From: Cherax quadricarinatus
Taxonomy: Eukaryota > Arthropoda > Malacostraca > Decapoda > Parastacidae
Direction: 5' to 3'
Assembly (NCBI RefSeq): GCF_038502225.1
Contig: NC_091378.1
Location: 4,729,925-4,793,924 of the forward strand
Length of the DNA: 64,000 bases
Shown here: positions 9,037-18,544 of the stretch, one piece after another
How positions within the stretch are numbered: the stretch's first letter is position 1
Layout of the letters: every line of letters begins with the position of its first letter
The notes under the pieces: generated by a model
Databases searched by the model: none
Told to the model about the DNA's origin: nothing
What the model saw: the letters and a program-made list of their open reading frames with translations, nothing else
Program-made: the position numbers and the translations under genes

Positions 9037-9435
9037 AACAACAACAGCGGCAATAACAACAGCAACAGTGACCAAAATAACAGCATCTGTCAAAACATCT
9101 ACAACAACAGTAACGACAACAACAGTAACTACATCAACAGTAACCACATCAACAGCAACCGAAATAAACAACAGTAACAACAACAGCAATAACCGCAATA
9201 AACAACAACAGTAACCACAACAACAACAACAGGAACCACAAACAACAACAGCAATAACCGCAATAAACAACAACAGTAACCACAACAACAACAACAGGAA
9301 CCACAAACAACAACAGCAATAACCGCAATAAACAACAACAGTAACCACAAACAACAACAGCAATAACCGCAATAAACAACAACAGTAACCACAACAACAA
9401 CAACAGTAACCACAAACAACAACAGCACCACTTTC
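9037..9435. repeat. CAA-rich minisatellite (65/44-bp units)
   Basis: The landmark aataaccgcaataaacaaca recurs at 9188, 9253, 9318 and 9362 (periods 65, 65, 44). The rest is (CAA)n with cagtaaccacaa. Val/Cys/Leu-rich minus-strand ORFs are translations of this repeat. Confidence 0.88.
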
Positions 9436-10344
9436 CACCATTTTACAAAGACTGATCTCCAAGTTAGAGGATTCACTGAACATAACAATATGGTTTAAGC
9501 TAATATTCCTAAGACTGATTGAAAGATTTCCTCGTCGTGCACGACTTTAATCATCTGTCAGAAGAGGGACTGAGGAGAGGTAGAAGATGGGGGAGAGGGG
9601 AAGGAGGGAGATGGGGCACGAGGAGAGGGGGGAAAGATGGGGTTTGGGAAGAGTGTTTGATAGGGAGTCTGGAGGAGTAGGGAAGTATGAAGGTGGTGCT
9701 TGGAGAGAAGAGGGAAGGGAAGTGAAGGGTGAGGGGGACGGGAGTGTAAATGGGAGGTACATGGTGGGAGGGAGGAACACTGAGAAAGGGGGAAGGAGTA
9801 GGTGAGGGGAGCACTTGTCATCTCCACGTCAGACACCGCCATTGTGGTTGGCTGACTGCGACATGCACATGGTAGGAGGGGGAAGGGGAGGGGAGGAGGA
9901 CGAAGGGGAGGGGGAGGAGGACGAAGGGGGGAATGGAGAAACTGCCGCTGAATTCCCTTCTTTCAGTCATCCTTTCTACCCCTTCCCCCTCTCTCTCTTT
10001 CTCTCTCTCCCTCATCCTCTTTTATTCTCCTCTTCCTTCTTCCCTTCTTCACTACTCTTGTAACTCTCATACACTAGTGTAGCAGCACACTGCTGATGTA
10101 TCCAATTTTGCTAAATACAAAAACAGAGAGAATAATAATAATGTACTCTCTACCTGTGCTTTACCTGTGACCAGCTTCGAGTGCTCTTGTACTCAGTGAA
10201 ATGTGGATTTACGAGTCCTGAGATTTTAGTGATAATTTGAGTGGATGTCTGTCGTGTATACCGCGTGATATCTTGTAAATATACACCATATATACAAAAT
10301 ATACATTATATGGTATATACATTACGATATATACACATGAATTG

Positions 10345-10346
<2 letters not shown>
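9436..10346. other. unclassified, with purine- and pyrimidine-rich blocks
   Basis: Strand-biased purine-rich blocks at 9575-9800 and 9868-9935, a pyrimidine-rich block at 9955-10065, and AT-rich sequence with several TATACA-like runs at 10270-10345. No gene recognised. Confidence 0.5.

Positions 10347-10428
<82 letters not shown>
10347..10428. repeat. (TA)n microsatellite
   Basis: TA repeat directly abutting the third TIR element. Confidence 0.96.
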
Positions 10429-10962
<534 letters not shown>

Positions 10963-10964
10963 CC

Positions 10965-11157
10965 ATTGTCTCTACGTCCACAGAAGGACTCGAACCTGCA
11001 AACTCTGATACAGAGTAACCAGTACTGTACCACGGAGCTTCACCCCAGATGGTAAAGTACTGGTTACTCTGATACAGAGTTTGCAGGTTCGAGTCCAGCT
11101 GTGGACGTAGAGACAATATTTGTAAATAATTTCGTCTGTTTGCGAATTATTTAGCAT
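10965..11157 (+). mobile_element. tRNA-like foldback element (62-bp arms) with tail
   Basis: Arms 10965-11026 and 11056-11117 are inverted repeats of 62 bp with about two mismatches, around a 29-bp spacer. On the + strand, spacer plus right arm read as a tRNA-like unit: A-box-like agatggtaaagtactgg, an anticodon-arm-like hairpin ACTCT-gatac-AGAGT, then T-arm/B-box gcaggttcgagtcc. A tail follows: aataatttcgtctgtttgcg, then aattatttagcatat. The element at 62836-63016 has the same arm length, hairpin position, B-box and tail. No ORF. Probably a non-autonomous, Pol III-promoter-bearing element; its mobilising partner is unknown. Confidence 0.65.
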
Positions 11158-11245
11158 ATCGGCCGTCTCCCACCAAGGCAGAGTGACTCGAAAAAGAAGT
11201 ACTTTCACCATCATTCACTCCACCACTGTTACACTGCAGTTATAC
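11158..11245 (-). mobile_element. RTE-like 3' UTR fragment
   Basis: Reverse complement of the gatggtgaaag...accttggtggga landmarks seen at 5370-5420. Only the 3' UTR remains. Confidence 0.65.
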
Positions 11246-11421
11246 AACTGCAACAGTTTGTTGGATCTCAAAAATATCTTGAATTTATATTAAATTTCTT
11301 CGTGAAATTTTTAAACTGTGAATTTTTAAAAAGTGTTTTTAAATGGGTTTTAATAAGGTTTTTTCATCGTCCTGGTCAGAAATATACAAAAAATCGGCGA
11401 CTGATTCGTAATTTTAAAAGG

Positions 11422-11604
<183 letters not shown>

Positions 11605-11654
11605 TTCTCCTTCACTGTAAGTACACATGTGTACACATCAGTGCAGTCATTTTG

Positions 11655-11946
11655 AAATCTATCTTTTCTCTCTCCCTTCCATTCCCATCTATCCTCCCCT
11701 CCTTCCTCCCATTCCCATCTATCCTCCTCTCCTTCCCCCCATTCCCATTTATCCTCCCTCCCATTCCCATCTTCCCTTCTCATATTCCACTCTTTACTGT
11801 CTCTCTCTCATTCCCATATTTTCCGCCATCTGCCTCCCATTTTATTCTCCCTCCCTCCCTGATTCCCTCCCTCCCTCCCGCCCTCCCTCCCTCCCTCCAT
11901 CCCTCCCTCCCGCCCTCCCTCCCTCCCTGATTCCCTCCCTCCCTCA
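11655..11946. repeat. pyrimidine-rich (TCCC)n-like tract
   Basis: Starts as a degenerate unit of about 37 bp around cccattcccatctatcctcc and becomes a ccctccctccctcc run at 11850-11946. Polypurine/polypyrimidine and possibly triplex-prone. Confidence 0.85.
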
Positions 11947-12020
11947 TTATCACAGTTTTCACTGCATTCATCACCATCGTCCATTCGCTAAGAGGATCTC
12001 GGCATTTAATTTCTTCGTCA

Positions 12021-12063
12021 GTCAGCTGGGTCAGCTGGTACAGCTGATGCATGTCAGCTGTCA
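12021..12063. promoter_or_regulatory. candidate E-box cluster (4 x CAGCTG)
   Basis: CAGCTG occurs at 12023, 12032, 12041 and 12055, the last overlapping CTGTCA (12058-12063), a Meis/TALE-type core. The cluster sits in non-repetitive sequence in what is probably an hth intron. Binding is inference; it could also be a short diverged tandem repeat. Confidence 0.3.
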
Positions 12064-12269
12064 GCCCACCCGTCATCACCATTTGTTCATAAAGTCATCA
12101 CCATTTGTTCCCGCCCATCTCCAGGCGCCCACGCCCACTCTCCAGCACATACGCCCATATACGCATGGCAGAGAGAGAGAGAGAGAGAGAGAGTTTATGG
12201 CTGTGTACATTGAATGTTGGAATTAAAACACAGTAGAAGATAAGTGGTAATTAAGCAGATCATTAAGGC
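12064..12269. other. unclassified sequence with short (GA)n
   Basis: Contains a 27-bp GA run at 12167-12193 and otherwise unrecognised sequence. Confidence 0.4.
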
Positions 12270-12530
12270 AGTAGAAAATATGGAAGGCAGTGGAAAATAA
12301 ACCAGTGAAAAGCAGGGGTGCCGTGGGTACAATAAGAGAACACTGTATCAGCATCCGTGGGTATAATAAGGGAACACTGCTGGAACAAGTGTAAAAGTCT
12401 TCAGGAGGAAACTGGACAAGTGTCTTTTCCAGGTGCTAGTGGACCACCAGCAGCAAAATCCTAGTTGACCAGACTAGCACCAGACGAGCCTGGACCAGGG
12501 CCGGGCTCTGGAAGTAGGAGAGTGTGAGCT
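12270..12530 (+). mobile_element. LINE family B, 3' end fragment
   Basis: Landmarks: agtgaaaagcaggggtgccg, cactgtatcagcatccgtgg, tcttcaggaggaaactggac, cagacgagcctggaccaggg. Part of the protein-coding region and the tail; no open frame. Confidence 0.7.
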
Positions 12531-12804
12531 GCAGGCTTGGAGAGCGAGCTTGCAGGCTTGGAGGGCGTGCTACAGGCTTGCTTTGTACTTTCATATGTAG
12601 CGAGAAGATAATTGCTACCCACAAGGGTCCACACGGTCGAAAATCATTATGTTCATATATGGAATGTCGACCATTAGGGCAGTGTGTCTCGTGCACTCTT
12701 GGTAACGAAGACTCCTTCATCACGTCTCAACTACCTAGAATGGCAGTGTGTACATGCGCCTCTGTACACCGCAGTCTATACACGCGCAAATTGGTGTACA
12801 CATG

Positions 12805-12840
<36 letters not shown>
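12531..12840. other. unclassified sequence ending in (CA)n
   Basis: A triplicated gcaggcttggagag-like motif at 12528-12580, then unclassified sequence, then a CA run at 12808-12840. Confidence 0.5.
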
Positions 12841-12843
<3 letters not shown>

Positions 12844-13137
12844 GAGGACAGGAGGGATAGAGGGTACATGATAACGATGTATAAAATACTGAGAGGAATT
12901 GACAAGGTGGATAGGGACAGGATGTTCCAGAGATGTGACACAGCAACAAGGGGTCACAACTGGAAGTTAAAAACTCAGATTGAGTCTAGGGATGTTAGGA
13001 AGTATTTCTTTAGCTTTAGAGTTGTCAGGAAGTGGAACAATTTGGAGAATGAAGTAGTGGAGGCAGGATCCATACATAGCCTTAAGAAGAGGTACGATAA
13101 GGCTCTTGGAGCAAGGAGTGTACTTAGTAGTGACTAG
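12841..13137 (+). CDS. non-LTR retrotransposon ORF2, C-terminal fragment
   Basis: An open frame of about 98 codons beginning LEDRRDRGYMITMYKILRG and continuing VDRDRMFQ, TRGHNWKLKT, RDVRKYFFSFRVVRKWN, then SIHSLKKRYDKALG. This is the region after the RT of CR1/Jockey-group ORF2 proteins (the ERRxRxDxIxxYKIL ... TRGH ... RxFFSxRVVxxWNxLP block). It begins abruptly after a (CA)n and its RT is missing. No in-frame stop, so fairly recent. A diverged minus-strand relative lies at 51400-51664. Confidence 0.75.
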
Positions 13138-13172
13138 CGAAGAGGCGGGGCCAGGAGCTGTGTATCGACCCC

Positions 13173-14375
13173 TGTAGCCATGTATGGTAAGTACACACGG
13201 GTGTACGGGCGGTGGGTGTGTGGGTAGCCACGTATGGTAAGTACACACGGGTGTACGGGCGGTGGGTGTGTGGGTAGCCACGTATGGTAAGTACACACGG
13301 GTGTACGGGCGGTGGGTGTGTGGGTAGCCACGTATGGTAAGTACACACGGGTGTACGGGCGGTGGGTGTGTGGGTAGCCACGTATGGTAAGTACACACGG
13401 GTGTACGGGCGGTGGGTGTGTGGGTAGCCACGTATGGTAAGTACACACGGGTGTACGGGCGGTGGGTGTGTGGGTAGCCACGTATGGTAAGTACACACGG
13501 GTGTACGGGCGGTGGATGTGTGGGTAGCCACGTATGGTAAGTACACACGGGTGTACGGGCGGTGGGTGTGTGGGTAGCCACGTATGGTAAGTACACACGG
13601 GTGTACGGGCGGTGGGTGTGTGGGTAGCCACGTATGGTAAGTACACACGGGTGTACGGGCGGTGGGTGTGTGGGTAGCCACGTATGGTAAGTACACACGG
13701 GTGTACGGGCGGTGGGTGTGTGGGTAGCCACGTATGGTAAGTACACACGGGTGTACGGGCGGTGGGTGTGTGGGTAGCCACGTATGGTAAGTACACACGG
13801 GTGTACGGGCGGTGGGTGTGTGGGTAGCCACGTATAGTAAGTACACACGGGTGTACGGGCGGTGGGTGTGTGGGTAGCCACGTATAGTAAGTACACACGG
13901 GTGTACGGGCGGTGGGTGTGTGGGTAGCCACGTATGGTAAGTACACACGGGTGTACGGGCGGTGGGTGTGTGGGTAGCCACGTATGGTAAGTACACACGG
14001 GTGTACGGGCGGTGGGTGTGTGGGTAGCCACGTATAGTAAGTACACACGGGTGTACGGGCGGTGGGTGTGTGGGTAGCCACGTATGGTAAGTACACACGG
14101 GTGTACGGGCGGTGGGTGTGTGGGTAGCCACGTATGGTAAGTACACACGGGTGTACGGGCGGTGGGTGTGTAGGTAGCCACGTATGGTAAGTACACACGG
14201 GTGTACGGGCGGTGGGTGTGTAGGTAGCCACGTATGGTAAGTACACACGGGTGTACGGGCGGTGGGTGTGTGGGTAGCCACGTATGGTAAGTACACACGG
14301 GTGTACGGGCGGTGGGTGTGTGGGTAGCCACGTATGGTAAGTACACACGGGTGTACGGGCGGTGGGTGTGTGGGT
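13173..14375. repeat. 50-bp minisatellite array, highly homogeneous
   Basis: About 24 copies of a 50-bp unit containing gtagccacgtatggtaagta and cacacgggtgtacgggcggt. Only a handful of single-base variants (cgtatagtaag at about 13835, 13885 and 14035; tgtgtaggt near 14170 and 14220; one gtggatgtg). Because 50 is not a multiple of 3, the unit is open in all three minus-strand frames, producing spurious ORFs of 390-459 codons. Confidence 0.97.
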
Positions 14376-14789
14376 GGTCAGCTTGGCAGTAAACATCCCA
14401 CCCACATACTAGCTGTCACAGAGGTGACAGATGGATGCTGTCTTCTACAGCGGCTGTTATTTCACTATTTCTGTTGTGCCTCCCGTTGTTGATAACCTGC
14501 CGTTGATATCCTTCAGTTATCCTCCTGAGGCCATCCAGCCGTTGCCATCCTGAAGTGTACTCTCCTATTTGTGTTGCGGTGTTCGAATCACAGCTCCTGG
14601 CTTCACCAATTCCTGGTTTCCAGAGCTAGATAATGGGAAGTAATAAAGAATGATTGACAAAGGATTGGGTAGCTCAAATAACATTGTATCAAGATCCCTT
14701 CAAAAAGCATCAGGGCTCTTGATAACATTTGTTTGGCTGGACATTCTTGAAGGTTACCTTTGGTATACCTCTGACGAGTTTCAAGCGTT
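14376..14789. other. unclassified unique sequence
   Basis: No gene recognised. It has the imperfect duplication gttgataacctgccgttgat / gccgttgccatcctg, and 14740-14790 begins to match the reverse complement of a family B tail. Confidence 0.4.
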
Positions 14790-15010
14790 TTTTCTATTCC
14801 CACAGCCCGGTCTTAGTCCAGGCTTGTCTGGTGCTTGTCTGATAAAGCAGTCTGTTACTGGTGGTGGTCGTGGTCCAGGCTTGTCTGGTGCCAGCGGGCC
14901 ACCAGCAGCAGCAGTTTGGTTGATCAGACAAGCCTGGATCAGGACCCGGCTGTCATAGTAAGGTAACTCTCGGGGACCATTAAAGGTATATCAAAGGTAA
15001 AGGTGACCTT
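14790..15010. mobile_element. LINE family B tails in inverted (foldback) arrangement
   Basis: 14790-14875 is the reverse complement of the tail region (ccaggcttgtctggtgcttg), and 14876-15010 is a direct tail (gccaccagcagcagcagttt ... aaaggtatatcaaaggtaaa). The two tail fragments therefore face each other. Confidence 0.6.
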
Positions 15011-16001
15011 AAGGGAGAGTAAAGTCACTAGCTGTGACCTCAGGGGACAGTGACGTACTTGTCTGTCAGTCGCTATGCGGTATTCGTGTTTGGAGATGTG
15101 TGGGCGTGTGTAGCCACGGGCGTGGGTGGTCGGCTGCGGCACGCCATTGTGCCCAGCGAAGATTTGTACCTACGCTAAAGCCTACATTCTCGACGCTTAA
15201 GTGTCCACGTCATGTAGTATTCTCTTAGTCTAATTATACAATCCTCTTCAATGAAAACAAACTATAGGTAACTACCGCCAGCAACAACAGCCTGGTTGAG
15301 CAGGCAGGCCTCCACACCAGCTTGGCCCAAAGTCGGGCTATGGCAGTACGGGGGACACTCACAACACAAGTATATCACAGCCACCCTCTGACTTCTCAAC
15401 CCCCAAACACCCGTATTTTAATAAATTAAATCTCTCCTAAATTAATAAATCCCACCTTGAAGAAATCAACAAGAGTTGTGCGGTATATTACAGATACCCT
15501 CCGACTTCTCCTTAACCCCAAGCAGCCTTATTGCAATAAATTAAATCTCTACACTGGTAAATCCCCCGTTGAAATCTACAAAAGGTGGAGGAAGGGCGCG
15601 TACGACTCTGGAAGTGGCCAGGCTAGTTGGTACACTCTGCGGAGAGTCGTACTTACTACATGATTGATTGACAGCTCTCACATGTGTTTAGCCCGAGATT
15701 CCCAGCGTCGCACGCACCATCACCTTCTGAATGACTCTCTTTTCGTATTTCCAATGACAATTATTACGGGAGGAACGCAGCCTCGCGCGTTGGCCAACAC
15801 ATGACACCTGCTCATCTATCATGCCTGGTGTCGGTGATACCTTGATTTGCAGCAGGGGGGGAGTTGGAGGGAGGGAGTTGATGGATGTGTGGGGGTGAGG
15901 GTGGGAGTGATGGATACAGGCTGGTTGTGATGGTCAGGGGAGGCTGTTGTTGATAGTATGGAAGAATGGCGTTTTGTTATTTAATGAAGTTGGTTACAAT
16001 A
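15011..16001. other. mostly unique sequence with a short LINE B relic
   Basis: 15283-15350 (agcaacaacagcctggttga...) is a relic of a family B tail. 15395-15660 contains two diverged copies of a stretch with accctccgacttctc and aataaattaaatctct (about 100 bp apart). The remainder is unclassified, and 15855-15930 is G-rich. Confidence 0.5.
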
Positions 16002-16203
16002 GCAGTGTGCTGCTACATTGTTCTATATGATAGTTACATTGTGGGAACACCAGCAGTGTGTTGCTACACTATTCTATATGATAATTACATTGTGGGAACA
16101 CCAGCAGTGTGTTGCTACACTATTCTATATGATAGTTACATTGTGGGAACACCAGCAGTGTGTTGCTACACCATTCTATGTGATAGTTACATTGTGGAAA
16201 CAC
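16002..16203. repeat. 51-bp minisatellite element, left part
   Basis: About four units containing acaccagcagtgtgttgcta and gatagttacattgtgggaac, 51 bp each. The same unit makes the array at 38662-39240 and a single copy at 62548. Interrupted on the right by the LINE at 16204 and resumed at 17558. Confidence 0.88.
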
Positions 16204-17532
16204 CAAAATCTGCACAATCCAGGGCAACATGGGTTCAGGGCAGGTCGCTCCTGCCTCTCACAACTACTGGATCACTATGACATGGCCTTGGATGCACTGG
16301 AAGAAAATCAGAATGCAGATGTAATATACACAGACTTTGCAAAAGCATTTGACAAATGCGATTATGGCGTAATAGCCCATAAAATACGTGCTAAAGGAAT
16401 AACTGGGAAAGTGGGGAGATGGATCTTCAACTTCCTAACAAATCGAACACAAAGAGTAGTGGTCAACAGAGTTAAATCAGAGGCTGCCATAGTGAAGAGC
16501 TCTGTTCCACAAGGCACAGTACTAGCCCCCATCTTATTCCTTATCCTCATATCAGACATAAACAGAGATATACACCACAGCACCGTATCATCCTTTGCGG
16601 ATGATACTAGGATCTGCATGAGGCTGTCATCTGCTGAGGACGAGGTTAACCTCCAAGAAGATATAAACCAAGTTTTCCAGTGGGCAACGGTAAACAATAT
16701 GATGTTCAATGAGGACAAATTCCAACTACTCCGTTATGGAAAACTGGAGGAGATAATAACTAGAACAGAGTATACTACTGACTCCGGCCATACAATAGAG
16801 CGAAAAAATAATGTAAGGGACCTGGGAGTAGTAATGTCTGAGGATCTCACTTTCAAGGATCACAACAGTGCCACGATCGCACGTGCAAAGAAAATGATAG
16901 GATGGATAATGAGAACTTTCAAAACGAGAGATGCCAAGCCCATGATGATCCTTTTCAAATCACTTGTTCTCTCTAGGCTGGAATACTGCTGTACATTAAC
17001 ATCTCCATTCAAAGCAGGTGAAATCGCAGATCTAGAGAGTGTACAGAGATCCTTTACTGCACGTATAAGTTCTGTCAAGCACCTTAACTACTGGGAACGC
17101 TTGGAAGCACTTGACTTGTACTCGTTGGAACGCAGGAGGGAGAGATATATCATAGTCTACACTGGGAAAATCCTGGAAGGAATGGTCCCAAATCTGCACA
17201 CAGAAATCACTCCCTACGAAAGTAAAAGACTGGGCAGGCGATGCAAAATGGCCCCAATAAAAAGTAGGGGCACCATTGGTACACTAAGGGAAAACACCAT
17301 AAGTGTCCGGGGCCCAAAACTGTTCAACAGCCTCCCATTAAGCATTAGGGGAATTGCCAATAAACCCCTGGCTGCCTTCAAGAGAGAGCTGGACAGATAC
17401 CTAAAGTCAGTGCCGGATCAGCCGGGCTGTGGCTCGTACGTTGGACTGCGTGCGGCCAGCAGTAACAGCCTAGTTGATCAGGCCCTGATCCATCGGGAGG
17501 CCTGGTCATGGACCGGGCCGCGGGGGCGTTGA
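16204..17532 (+). CDS. LINE reverse transcriptase, 5'-truncated but open
   Basis: Open for about 440 codons. Motifs in order: HNPGQHGFRAGRSC (RT block 2), YTDFAKAFDKCD (first catalytic Asp region), SSVPQGTVLAPILFLI (block 4), SSFADDTRICM (catalytic FADD), NEDKFQLLRYG and LGVVMSEDLTFKDH (thumb). After the RT come LSRLEYCCTLTSPFKAGEI, KSRGTIGTLRENTISVRGPK and LFNSLPLSIRG...FKRELDRYLKSVPDQPG. Endonuclease and RT blocks 0-1 are missing. The apparent upstream start at 16018 lies in the minisatellite and is not native. All catalytic residues present are intact, unlike the family B copy at 57.5 kb. Confidence 0.88.
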   Translation, partial: QNLHNPGQHGFRAGRSCLSQLLDHYDMALDALEENQNADVIYTDFAKAFDKCDYGVIAHKIRAKGITGKVGRWIFNFLTNRTQRVVVNRVKSEAAIVKSSVPQGTVLAPILFLILISDINRDIHHSTVSSFADDTRICMRLSSAEDEVNLQEDINQVFQWATVNNMMFNEDKFQLLRYGKLEEIITRTEYTTDSGHTIERKNNVRDLGVVMSEDLTFKDHNSATIARAKKMIGWIMRTFKTRDAKPMMILFKSLVLSRLEYCCTLTSPFKAGEIADLESVQRSFTARISSVKHLNYWERLEALDLYSLERRRERYIIVYTGKILEGMVPNLHTEITPYESKRLGRRCKMAPIKSRGTIGTLRENTISVRGPKLFNSLPLSIRGIANKPLAAFKRELDRYLKSVPDQPGCGSYVGLRAASSNSLVDQALIHREAWSWTGPRGR

Positions 17533-17557
17533 TCCCCGGAATAACCTCCAGGTAACC
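16204..17557 (+). mobile_element. LINE family A (CR1/Jockey-type), 5'-truncated copy
   Basis: Begins inside the RT domain and ends with the terminal repeat acctccaggtaa. It lies between 51-bp units on both sides, so it inserted into that element. It is nearly identical to 42100-43440. No target-site duplication can be distinguished in the repetitive flank. Confidence 0.85.
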
Positions 17558-17720
17558 AGCAGTGTGCTGCTACACTTCTGTATGATAGTTACATTGTGGG
17601 ATTAAAATCTAGCTGTTTCTCTATCATATTTCATCACACAGGATGGTGTACATGTTGAAATGTCAGTCTGAGCTGGGAAACACTGCTGATAGTTGTGGTA
17701 GATAGTAGTGTTGGTTGGGG
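17558..17720. repeat. 51-bp minisatellite element, right part and tail
   Basis: One more unit (ccagcagtgtgctgctacac...tgatagttacattgtgggat), then a tail (ctagctgtttctctatcata, catcacacaggatgg, gtcagtctgagctggg). The tail also follows the single unit at 62548 and, diverged, the array end at 39225. Confidence 0.75.
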
Positions 17721-18544
17721 TGGCTTGTGGTGGGGGCTGGTAGTGGTTGTGACTGTGGTGATTGTGGATGGTGCTTGCGGATTTCATTGCATCCGCTTCA
17801 CCCTCCTCCTCCTCTTCCTCCTCACAATACAACAACAGAATTTAGGACACTAACAGATGGCCCATCATGCACTTTAGACTTTATGAGTGTTGAGTGTATC
17901 AGACACCGGATGGCTCCCAGACCATCTTTAATAGCCAACAGCCCCGGATGGCCCGCAGACTTTTAGTGGCCAGCAGCCCCGTATGGTTTCCCCAGACCAT
18001 CTTGACCATCAGCCCTGTAAGGTCTGCTAGATACTGTGAGGTACCAGATTTGAAGATCATTATACAAACTCAAGTATTCTCACTGGCATTTTACGGATCA
18101 CAGACTCGTGGGGGAAATAGGAAAGGTAGGGAGGGGAGAGGAGGGGCATAGTTATTCCCAGGGATCTGCGTAGTAACTACTAATTCTTCATACAACGCAT
18201 ATATTTCTCGTTGTGATGGATAAAATGCGAATTTATTGAAAAGCATTTACTGATGTCAGTTGGACAATTGTCAAGTCCCAACTGGAGCCAGAAAATTAGA
18301 GAAGGACTGAAAATAACACCGTAGGGGGCGGGGGAAAGATAACATAAGAATGGAGGAACACTGCAGAAGGCCTACTGCCCCATACAAGGCAGAGATAGTA
18401 ATAGTAGTAGTAGTAATAGTAGTGGTATTAATAGGAGTGGTGGTGGTGGGGATCCACTTTCTTGTTTTAATGGGGTGTATCTTGCTGTGATTATGACAGT
18501 GTTTCATGTTCTTATAATATAGACTTGCGTGGTCATCCGGTATT
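17721..18544. other. unclassified sequence
   Basis: Short repeats of gatggcccgcagacc-like motifs at 17850-18010 and a (TAG)n run at 18398-18425. 18345-18385 (gaggaacactgcagaaggcc) resembles a dispersed decapod repeat I recall, without a second copy here. No gene. Confidence 0.4.

Noticed and set aside
8863..9488. Cys/Val/Leu-rich membrane-like ORFs (VVVYCGYCCCC...)
   Set aside because: Translation of the CAA-rich minisatellite complement; all three minus frames give similar peptides.
12967..14405. ORFs of 390-459 codons over the 50-bp array
   Set aside because: The unit length is not a multiple of 3, so the same peptide appears in all three minus-strand frames; a repeat artefact.
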